From contig JABCZI010000005.1 in NCBI GenBank assembly GCA_013289765.1, positions 186,001 through 250,000 of the forward strand: a stretch of DNA of 64,000 nucleotides, written 5' to 3'. Origin of the DNA: Acidobacteriota bacterium (GTDB lineage Bacteria; Acidobacteriota; Terriglobia; Terriglobales; Acidobacteriaceae). A program made the translations under genes and the position numbers. Under the pieces are notes generated by a model. The model had not been told where the DNA came from. It saw nothing but the letters and a program-made list of their open reading frames with translations, and did not search any database. Shown in pieces: positions 45,168 to 52,590 of this stretch (its first letter is position 1; every line of letters begins with the position of its first letter).

Positions 45168-47297
45168 ATGTTTTTTCTTTCCCACATCTGGCTGATCCCG
45201 CTGCTGCCGGCCTTCGGCGCGGCCATCATGTTCTTCTTTGGCCGCAGGCTGCAGAAGGCTACTGTCAGCGCGGTGTGCGTCGGCAGTATTGTTCTTGCGT
45301 TCGCGATGGCTTGCGGCGCGGTCTGGCAATATTCGGCGTGGTCGTCCACAGAGCAGCATTTTCAGCAGCCTTATCAGACCATCCTTTACACATGGCTCGG
45401 CACCGACACTGGGCACATGAACTACACGACGCATGACGGTTCTGCCGCCGCGTTCCAGGCTGATGCGGGTTTCCTGCTCGATCCGCTTTCGAGTATCTGG
45501 CTGCTGTTCGTCACCGGCGTGGGCATGCTGATCCATATTTATTCCACTGGATACATGGCGCACGAGGGCGGGTACTATCGCTTCTTCGGGTACCTCAACC
45601 TTTTTATGTTTTCCATGCTGACGCTGATTCTGGCCAACAATTATGTGCTGATGTTCGTCGGATGGGAGGGCGTGGGACTTTGTTCGTATCTGCTGATCGG
45701 ATTTTATTTTCACCGCAAGTCGGCCAGCGACGCCGCGGCGAAAGCCTTCATCGTCAACCGCATTGGTGACGCCGGATTTCTGCTGGGAATGTTTTTCATC
45801 GCTTGGTATTTCGGATCGTTGCGCTACACCGAAGTTACTAACATCGCGCACAGCGGACGGTTCGCCATCGGCGATCCCATCATTACTGCTGCGACCCTAC
45901 TTCTCTTTGTGGGGGCCTGCGGCAAGTCGGCTCAGCTTCCGCTTTACATCTGGCTGCCCGACGCAATGGAGGGGCCTACGCCGGTTTCCGCGCTCATCCA
46001 TGCGGCAACCATGGTCACTGCCGGGGTTTACATGGTCGCGCGTTCCAACGCTCTGTTCGTGCTTGCTCCGACATCGATGAAGACAGTCGCCATCGTTGGC
46101 GCGCTGACGGCAATCTTCGCCGCATCGATTGGGCTTGTGCAAAATGACATTAAGCGGGTGCTCGCCTACTCGACAGTGTCGCAGCTCGGCTACATGTTTC
46201 TCGCGCTAGGCGTCGGAGCATTTGCCGCCGGTGTCTTCCACGTTTTCACGCACGCGTTCTTTAAGGCTCTGCTGTTCCTCGGAGCAGGCTCCGTGATCCA
46301 TTCCATGAGCGGCGAGCAGGATATGCGCAACATGGGAGACTTGGGCCATCGCATTCCAATTACGCACCGCACTATGTTCATCGCGACGCTGGCGATTGCG
46401 GGCATTTTTCCTTTTGCCGGATTCTTCTCGAAAGACGCGATTCTCTGGGAGACCTGGTCGCGCGAAGGCGGCGCGTACCGCTTGCTCTGGTACGTGGGCT
46501 ACGCCACTGCATTGATGACTTCTTTTTACATGTTCCGCCTGATGTACCTGACGTTCCACGGCCGCCCGCGCATGAACCATGACGTGGAACACCACATTCA
46601 CGAATCGCCTGTGTCGATGACGGCTCCGTTAGTCGCGCTGGCGCTGTGCGCTATTGTTGCCGGCTGGCTGGGCTGGCCACATAGTCTCGGAGGCTCGGAC
46701 CGCTTCACGAAATTTCTCGAGCCGGTATTTGCTTCTGAAGCGCGCGTTTTTCAGGAAGAGGGTAAAACGGCTCAGCTTATTGCGGGAGTGGAGGAACAAC
46801 ACAACACAGGCACGGAATGGCTGCTGATGGGCCTATCCCTCGGCGCCGCCGGTTTGGGATGGGGCATGGCGTGGAGAAGCTATCGCCACGCGGATAAGAA
46901 TTACACGGAGCCGATCGCCGCCGTTCCGCCTGTTTACAACACGCTGCTCAATAAGTATTACGTGGACGAAGGTTACGACTACGTCGTCACCGGACGCCGG
47001 AAGCTGGGTGACGTGCGCCTCGGCGTGCTCGGACTCGGCGAAGCGTCGGCATGGTTCGATACGCACGTGGTGGATGGCTTGGTGAACGGCGCGGGATGGC
47101 TTACACGTCTGACTGCGAACGTTTCCAGTTGGTGGGACAAGTGGATCATCGACGGAATCGGGGTCAACGGCCCGGCAACTCTGGCGCGAATGTTCTCGTA
47201 TCCGGCACGCTTGTTCGAGTGGGGCCTGGTCCAGTGGTATGCGTTGGTGATGACCGCAGGGCTGGTAGGGTTCGTGTTTTATTACGTGTACCACTAG
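45168..47297 (+). CDS. nuoL: NADH-quinone oxidoreductase subunit L
   Basis: 709 residues. Antiporter-like subunit: helices with IGDAGFLLGMFFI, KSAQLPLYIWLPDAMEGPTPVSALIHAATMVTAGVYMVARSN, and the lysine-rich loop NDIKRVLAYSTVSQLGYMFLA; ends with the long lateral helix region of NuoL. Distal proton-pumping subunit. The 93-base spacer before it is built of short repeats. Confidence 0.97.
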   Translation: MFFLSHIWLIPLLPAFGAAIMFFFGRRLQKATVSAVCVGSIVLAFAMACGAVWQYSAWSSTEQHFQQPYQTILYTWLGTDTGHMNYTTHDGSAAAFQADAGFLLDPLSSIWLLFVTGVGMLIHIYSTGYMAHEGGYYRFFGYLNLFMFSMLTLILANNYVLMFVGWEGVGLCSYLLIGFYFHRKSASDAAAKAFIVNRIGDAGFLLGMFFIAWYFGSLRYTEVTNIAHSGRFAIGDPIITAATLLLFVGACGKSAQLPLYIWLPDAMEGPTPVSALIHAATMVTAGVYMVARSNALFVLAPTSMKTVAIVGALTAIFAASIGLVQNDIKRVLAYSTVSQLGYMFLALGVGAFAAGVFHVFTHAFFKALLFLGAGSVIHSMSGEQDMRNMGDLGHRIPITHRTMFIATLAIAGIFPFAGFFSKDAILWETWSREGGAYRLLWYVGYATALMTSFYMFRLMYLTFHGRPRMNHDVEHHIHESPVSMTAPLVALALCAIVAGWLGWPHSLGGSDRFTKFLEPVFASEARVFQEEGKTAQLIAGVEEQHNTGTEWLLMGLSLGAAGLGWGMAWRSYRHADKNYTEPIAAVPPVYNTLLNKYYVDEGYDYVVTGRRKLGDVRLGVLGLGEASAWFDTHVVDGLVNGAGWLTRLTANVSSWWDKWIIDGIGVNGPATLARMFSYPARLFEWGLVQWYALVMTAGLVGFVFYYVYH

Positions 47298-47349
47298 GTT
47301 TGGTAGCGCCGCCGTCCCGGCGCGACAGTAAGAACTGAGAACTGCTCTT

Positions 47350-48993
47350 ATGCAATCTCACATACTCTCGATCATCCTCTTCACGCCGCTGGTAGGCGCG
47401 CTTGTTCTTCTGTTTGTCCCTAAGGAGAACAAGGACGCCGTCCGCTGGATTGCGAACTTCTTCGCGCTCGGCGGTTTCCTGGTCTCTCTGCCGTTGGTGC
47501 CGATGTTCTGGTCGCAGTTGCAGAGTGCCGACCGCTTCAAGTTCATCGAGGGCGTGCCCAACAACTGGATTCCCTCCATCGGCGCGGGCTACGTGATCGG
47601 TATCGACGGCATCTCATTTCTGCTCATCATGCTGACTACGCTGCTGGGCTGGATCTCGATCCTCTCTTCGTGGACCGCCATCGAGAACCGGGTTAAGGAA
47701 TATTACATTTGGTTCTTGATTCTTCAGACCGGCATGCTCGGCGTTTTCATGGCGCTAGATTTCTTCCTCTTCTTTGTTTTCTGGGAAGCGATGCTGGTGC
47801 CGATGTATCTGCTGATCGGCATCTGGGGCGGGCCGCGCAAGCTCTACGCAGCGATCAAGTTCTTTCTCTACACGCTGGCCGGGTCGGTGCTGATGCTGCT
47901 GGGCATTCTGTATCTTTATTTTCATCACCATGCTCTTACCGGAATTTATACGTTCAGCCTGACCGCCCTCTACGAAACCGCGCCGAAGATTTATTCCGAT
48001 CCGGCCTACGGTCCCACTGTAGCCACGCTGCTGTTTTTTGCATTCTTCTTCGCTTTCGCCATTAAAGTTCCGATGTTTCCTTTCCACACATGGCTGCCGG
48101 ACGCGCACGTAGAAGCGCCAACCGCGGGCTCTGTCATTCTGGCCGGCGTTCTTCTGAAGATGGGAACGTACGGGTTTATCCGTTTCTCCCTTCCGTTTTT
48201 TCCTGATGTGCTGATGCACACGAAAGTCCGCGGCTGGATGATCACGCTCTCCCTCATCGCCATCATTTATGGCGCGCTGGTCTCGCTCATGCAGAAAGAC
48301 ATGAAGAAACTTGTGGCTTATTCTTCAGTCAGCCATCTCGGTTTCTGCACGCTGGGCATCTTTGCGCTCACGCCGCTTGGCCTGAGCGGATCTGTATTGC
48401 AGCAGATCAATCACGGCATCTCAACGGGCGCGCTGTTCTTGATCGTGGGCATTCTTTACGAGCGCCGACACACTCGCGAGATCGCCGAATACGGCGGTAT
48501 CTCAAATGTGATGCCCGTCTACGCGACTATCACGATGATCATGTTCCTTTCTTCCATGGGATTGCCGCTGCTCAACGGCTTCGTCGGCGAGTTCACTATC
48601 CTGCAGGGGACGTTCATGGAAAACTGGCGCTGGGGCGCATGGGCCGTCCCCGGCGTGGTTCTGGCAGCTGCGTATTTGTTGTGGCTCTACCAGCGAGTGT
48701 TCTTCGGCCCGGTTACGAATCCGAAGAACGAAAAACTTCACGACCTGACGCCACGCGAAGTGCTGACGTTCGCGCCGCTGCTCGTCATGACGTTCTGGAT
48801 CGGACTTTATCCAAAACCGTTTTTCCAGATTCTTGAGCAGCCGGTGAATCAGATCGTGCAAGATGTTCGTAACCCACGGGCTGGGGGCGCCGTGAATGCT
48901 GCTATTCGGCCGGCGATTCAATCTCCCGTGCAGCCTGAAAAAGCGACAGCAGCGATAGCCACGACGGCATCCGCGGCGAAAGGGAAGAACTAG
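47350..48993 (+). CDS. nuoM: NADH-quinone oxidoreductase subunit M
   Basis: 547 residues. Antiporter-like fold: FVFWEAMLVPMYLLIGIWGG, FAIKVPMFPFHTWLPDAHVEAPTAGSVILAGVLLKMGTYGFIRF, MQKDMKKLVAYSSVSHLGFCTLG. The C terminus has an Ala-rich tail (about 40 residues). Its TAG overlaps the GTG start of nuoN by one base. Confidence 0.97.
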   Translation: MQSHILSIILFTPLVGALVLLFVPKENKDAVRWIANFFALGGFLVSLPLVPMFWSQLQSADRFKFIEGVPNNWIPSIGAGYVIGIDGISFLLIMLTTLLGWISILSSWTAIENRVKEYYIWFLILQTGMLGVFMALDFFLFFVFWEAMLVPMYLLIGIWGGPRKLYAAIKFFLYTLAGSVLMLLGILYLYFHHHALTGIYTFSLTALYETAPKIYSDPAYGPTVATLLFFAFFFAFAIKVPMFPFHTWLPDAHVEAPTAGSVILAGVLLKMGTYGFIRFSLPFFPDVLMHTKVRGWMITLSLIAIIYGALVSLMQKDMKKLVAYSSVSHLGFCTLGIFALTPLGLSGSVLQQINHGISTGALFLIVGILYERRHTREIAEYGGISNVMPVYATITMIMFLSSMGLPLLNGFVGEFTILQGTFMENWRWGAWAVPGVVLAAAYLLWLYQRVFFGPVTNPKNEKLHDLTPREVLTFAPLLVMTFWIGLYPKPFFQILEQPVNQIVQDVRNPRAGGAVNAAIRPAIQSPVQPEKATAAIATTASAAKGKN

Positions 48994-50525
48994 TGGGAGC
49001 GCTCGGCTTCAATGCGAATGACTACCTGTTCGCCCTTCCTCTTACGCTGCTTACTCTGTTCGCTCTCGGAATCCTGCTCATCGATCTCATGCTCCCGCCA
49101 GAGGAGAAGTGGGTCAATGGGGTCATGGCATTTATCGGAGTGTTGTTTGCGATTTATGGCGTTATAAAAATCCAGTGGTTTTTGGATGCAGGCCACCTTC
49201 CGCCCGGGAGCGGCTGGCCGGGGTTGATGGGCACAATGTATGTTGATCGTTTTGCCCTTTATTTTTTCTATCTATTCCTCGCGGGCACAGCCATTTCCAT
49301 ACTGATGTCGATGCGTTACATGCAGACCGAGCATGAAAACCACGGCGAGTATTACACGCTGATGTTGCTCTCGGTAGTCGGCATGATGTGCATGGCGTCC
49401 GGTTTCGATATTGTTCTCATCTTTATCGGCCTGGAATTGATGGCGATCTCGACTTACGTGCTCGTGGGATTTCTGCGCCGCGACCGCCGTTCCAACGAAG
49501 CGGCGTTGAAGTATCTCTTGCTAGGAGCGTTCTCCTCCGGCATTTTTGCTTACGGCCTCTCACTGCTCTACGGTCTGACCGGAAGCACTAGCCTCGGCGA
49601 GATCAGCCGTCAGTTGTCGCGCATACTGGCCCGTGATCCGCACAATCCCGTTGCGATCGTGGCGCTGCTCACTACGATTACCGGACTGCTGTTCAAAGTC
49701 GCTGCAGTCCCGTTTCATCAGTGGGCGCCCGATGCCTATGAAGGCGCGCCGACTTGCATCACCGGATTCATGTCCGTGGCCGTCAAGGCCGCGGGATGGG
49801 CGATGTTATTGCGCATCCTGATCTGGGGACTTGGACCCATGCGCGGGGTTTGGCTTCCGCTTCTAGTATTTGTTTCCATCGCTACGATGACGGGAGCGAA
49901 CTTTGCCGCCCTTACCCAGACCAATACCAAGCGCTTGCTCGCTTACTCTTCCATCGCGCACGTGGGCTACATGCTGCTTGGCCTGATCGCCGGGACTGCC
50001 AAGGAACTCAGCCCTGATGGCATCAAAGGCATACTGATTTACCTGCTCGTCTACACCTTCATGAATCTGGGTGCCTTCGGCGTGATCACTTCGCTGCGCC
50101 ACCGCAAAGTAATCGGGGACGAATTGGACGACCTCAACGGCCTCTACTCGCGCGCTCCAGTCGAAGCCGTGCTCATGCTGATTTTCCTGCTGTCACTTGC
50201 GGGAATTCCGCCGCTCGCAGGATTTTGGGGAAAATACTTTATCTTCCTCAGCCTTATTGAAACTGGACATTACGCGCTGGCGTCGTTGGGCGTGCTCTAT
50301 TCCGTGTTCGGCCTGTACTACTATTTGAAAATGGCAAACGCCATGTTCATGGGCCAGCCGGAAGAGCGCGGCTTGCTGCCGGTAAGCTGGGCCATGCGCG
50401 CCGCGCTTGCAGTGAGCGCCTTCGCCACGCTCTTTATCGGAGTGGTGCCCGACCGCTTCATCCAAGTTGTGAACTGGTCGCTGGGGCTGGCGCAGAGTCC
50501 AGCAGTGGCAAAGTTGATCCGCTGA
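48993..50525 (+). CDS. nuoN: NADH-quinone oxidoreductase subunit N
   Basis: 510 residues from GTG 48993 that shares one base with the nuoM stop. Antiporter-like: IGLELMAISTYVLVGFLRRDRRSNEAALKYLLLGAFSSGIFAYGLSLLYG, KVAAVPFHQWAPDAYEGAPTCITGFMSVAVKAAGWAMLLRI, NTKRLLAYSSIAHVGYMLLGL. Last nuo gene; its TGA shares bases with the ATG of atpZ (TGATG). Confidence 0.97.
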   Translation: MGALGFNANDYLFALPLTLLTLFALGILLIDLMLPPEEKWVNGVMAFIGVLFAIYGVIKIQWFLDAGHLPPGSGWPGLMGTMYVDRFALYFFYLFLAGTAISILMSMRYMQTEHENHGEYYTLMLLSVVGMMCMASGFDIVLIFIGLELMAISTYVLVGFLRRDRRSNEAALKYLLLGAFSSGIFAYGLSLLYGLTGSTSLGEISRQLSRILARDPHNPVAIVALLTTITGLLFKVAAVPFHQWAPDAYEGAPTCITGFMSVAVKAAGWAMLLRILIWGLGPMRGVWLPLLVFVSIATMTGANFAALTQTNTKRLLAYSSIAHVGYMLLGLIAGTAKELSPDGIKGILIYLLVYTFMNLGAFGVITSLRHRKVIGDELDDLNGLYSRAPVEAVLMLIFLLSLAGIPPLAGFWGKYFIFLSLIETGHYALASLGVLYSVFGLYYYLKMANAMFMGQPEERGLLPVSWAMRAALAVSAFATLFIGVVPDRFIQVVNWSLGLAQSPAVAKLIR

Positions 50526-50770
50526 TGAACGCTCCCGACGATTCCGGTCCTGATCCGAAGAACACTGGCCGAAATAATATCTGGGTGCAAGTTGGACGTT
50601 ACAGCCAGCTTGCGCTCGTACTGCCGTGCGCAACCATTGTGGGATGGTTGCTTGGTACAGCTCTGGATCACTGGCTGAACACCTCATGGATAAGCATCGT
50701 GGGGCTGTTGCTGGGCAGCGCGGCGGGCCTGATTGAAGTAATTCGGACGGTGCAGCGCGATACAAAATAG
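50525..50770 (+). CDS. atpZ: AtpZ-like F-ATPase accessory protein
   Basis: 81 residues, ATG overlapping the nuoN stop. Two membrane helices: YSQLALVLPCATIVGWLLGTALDH and ISIVGLLLGSAAGLIEVIRTVQ. Matches AtpZ/AtpQ-like proteins (family PF09527) that sit next to F-ATPase genes and probably assist in ion handling or assembly. Links the nuo and atp parts. Confidence 0.75.
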   Translation: MNAPDDSGPDPKNTGRNNIWVQVGRYSQLALVLPCATIVGWLLGTALDHWLNTSWISIVGLLLGSAAGLIEVIRTVQRDTK

Positions 50771-50850
50771 AACGCGGAGCGACCCTCGCTCGCCTACCTT
50801 CGTTCGTCTACCTTCGCGCGTCAACCTTCGCGTACGATGTCTCTAGCAGC

Positions 50851-51303
50851 ATGGGTCTTGAGAATTCAAACTCTGGCAATCCCATAGACTCCGCGCCCGT
50901 TCCTGAGGACGATTTCTACTCTGGCGCGGCTGAACGGATTTCCTGGTTCATGGTAGGCCTCGGGCTTACGCTGACCGCCGGGGCATGGTGGAAGTTTGGG
51001 CAGTTGCCGGCGCTGGGTTTTCTGGGTGGCGGCATCGTGGCCTTCCTGAATTTCCACTGGCTTAAGAGCGGCGTCGCGGGGTTGGCTGATCGCGTTACCC
51101 ACTCCGGCACTTCGCAATCAGGGAAGGGAATCATCTTCCGTTTTCTGTTGCGCTATGTTTTGATGGGCGCCGTCGCGTATGGTATATTAACCAGTTTTCC
51201 CGCGAGCCTCCGGGGATTGTTCGTAGGTTTATTCCTGCCGGTCGGCGCGATTGCTTGCGAAGCTGCTTATGAGACTTATGCAGCTTTGGTCCGAAAAAGC
51301 TAA
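50851..51303 (+). CDS. atpI: ATP synthase subunit I
   Basis: 150 residues. Four membrane helices: FMVGLGLTLTAGAWWKFGQLPALGFLGGGIVAFLNFHWLKSG, FLLRYVLMGAVAYGILTSF, GLFVGLFLPVGAIACEAAYETY. This is the AtpI (ATPase c-ring assembly chaperone) pattern, family PF03899. It precedes atpB and atpE as usual. The spacer before it has three tandem CTACCTTCG-type units. Confidence 0.8.
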   Translation: MGLENSNSGNPIDSAPVPEDDFYSGAAERISWFMVGLGLTLTAGAWWKFGQLPALGFLGGGIVAFLNFHWLKSGVAGLADRVTHSGTSQSGKGIIFRFLLRYVLMGAVAYGILTSFPASLRGLFVGLFLPVGAIACEAAYETYAALVRKS

Positions 51304-51358
51304 GCAGTTCGTCAGTAAAAATTTACGAAAATAATCCAGGAGTCGCAACGCCAGGCTT

Positions 51359-52117
51359 ATGCCGGAACAACTCTGGTTCACCGCCCTGCTGAACCGCCTT
51401 TTCGCGGCGCCAGTCACTTCATTGCTGTTGGCGTTGCATATTACGCCTAAAAATCCGCAGGCTCCCATTGCGAATTCCGTGGCCATGGAAGTCCTGGTTT
51501 TCTTTTTTCTGATTGTGATTTTCTTCCTGCTGAGGTCACGCCTCTCGGTGGATTCGCCGAACGGTTTGCAGCATACATTCGAGAGCATTGAGGGCTTTGT
51601 CCTCGACCAAAGCCGGGAGATTATCGGTCACCACAGCGAACCCTACACTCCATTCTTCGCGATCCTGTTTATTTTTATACTGGTCGCAAATCTCATCGGG
51701 CTGATTCCGGGTTTTGAGTCTCCCACCGGGGTTCCAGTTGTTCCGCTGGGCTGCGCTATTTGCGCCTTCGTCTACTACCACACTCAGGGGTTCAAACATG
51801 CCGGACCCAAATATCTGCTGCACTTCTTTGGACCGCCAATGGAAGGTATGCCGCTGATTGCCAGGATTCTTCTGGCGGCGCTGATGCTGCCGATTGAACT
51901 GGTTAGCCATTTCGCCCGGTTGCTTTCGCTGACCGTTCGTCTATGGGCGAACATATTCGCCGGCGATCTGATTACCCTCGTTTTCTTTTCGATGATTCCG
52001 ATCGGTATACCGATCATCTTCAGCGGCCTTCACATTGTGGTCGCAGTTCTGCAGGCGTACGTTTTCATGCTGCTGTCGATCATTTACGTTTCTGGCGCGG
52101 TAGCCGAAGAGCACTGA
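51359..52117 (+). CDS. atpB: ATP synthase F0 subunit a
   Basis: 252 residues, five to six membrane helices. The stator Arg of helix 4 is visible in SLTVRLWANIFAGD (Arg194), and PGFESPTGVPVVPLG and GLHIVVAVLQAYVFMLLSIIYVSGA form the rest of the proton path. Found with atpZ-I-E only; atpFHAGDC are not nearby. Confidence 0.96.
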   Translation: MPEQLWFTALLNRLFAAPVTSLLLALHITPKNPQAPIANSVAMEVLVFFFLIVIFFLLRSRLSVDSPNGLQHTFESIEGFVLDQSREIIGHHSEPYTPFFAILFIFILVANLIGLIPGFESPTGVPVVPLGCAICAFVYYHTQGFKHAGPKYLLHFFGPPMEGMPLIARILLAALMLPIELVSHFARLLSLTVRLWANIFAGDLITLVFFSMIPIGIPIIFSGLHIVVAVLQAYVFMLLSIIYVSGAVAEEH

Positions 52118-52210
52118 GTTCAAATTTTGTGGCCGCAAGCGTGAGGGCGTCTGCTCGGTATGGCGTCAACCACCCACTGGCGGCAAATTGATCCGAGGAG
52201 AAAATACAAC

Positions 52211-52513
52211 ATGCGTAAGCTGAGTTATTTATTTATGACGCTTTCCGCCCTATGCTTTGCCATGCCCGCGTTCGCGCAGGGTGGCATGGGTGGCGAGACC
52301 AACTGGATCGCGATCACCGCTGGATTTTCCATGGCGATCGCCTCCGCGGTTTGCGGGCTGGCTCAAGGCAAGGCCGTCGCGGCCGCCACGGAGTCTCTGG
52401 CCCGCAATCCTGCCGCCCGTCCGGGCATTCAATTCGCGCTGATCTTGGGATTGGTGCTGATTGAGTCGCTGGCGCTTTATACCCTGGCGATCATTTTCCT
52501 GAAGGTAAAGTAA
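52211..52513 (+). CDS. atpE: ATP synthase F0 subunit c, with cleavable-like leader
   Basis: 100 residues from ATG 52211 (GAGGAGAA before). Two helices of the c-ring: ITAGFSMAIASAVCGLAQGKAVAAATESLARNP and FALILGLVLIESLALYTLAIIFL, ion-binding Glu85. The position that holds Gln in Na+-coupled c subunits is occupied by Cys48, and the Thr after Ser is Leu, so H+ coupling is likely. The N-terminal 23 residues (MRKLSYLFMTLSALCFAMPAFA) look like a signal peptide, which is unusual for c subunits but known in some groups. Confidence 0.95.
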   Translation: MRKLSYLFMTLSALCFAMPAFAQGGMGGETNWIAITAGFSMAIASAVCGLAQGKAVAAATESLARNPAARPGIQFALILGLVLIESLALYTLAIIFLKVK

Positions 52514-52527
52514 GTAATCAGTTCCAG

Positions 52528-52564
52528 AAAAAGCCTCTGTTCGCATCGCGAGCAGAGGCTTTTT
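52528..52564. terminator. Bidirectional intrinsic terminator
   Basis: AAAAAGCCTCTG (52528-52539) and CAGAGGCTTTTT (52553-52564) form a 12-base stem, extended by TCGC/GCGA around a three-base loop, and the A run and T run give U tracts on both strands. It closes the nuo-atp operon 14 bases after atpE and also serves the convergent HEAT/PilZ gene. Confidence 0.95.
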
Positions 52565-52590
52565 ATTTTCCACTTAAAGAAATGCCGGTA

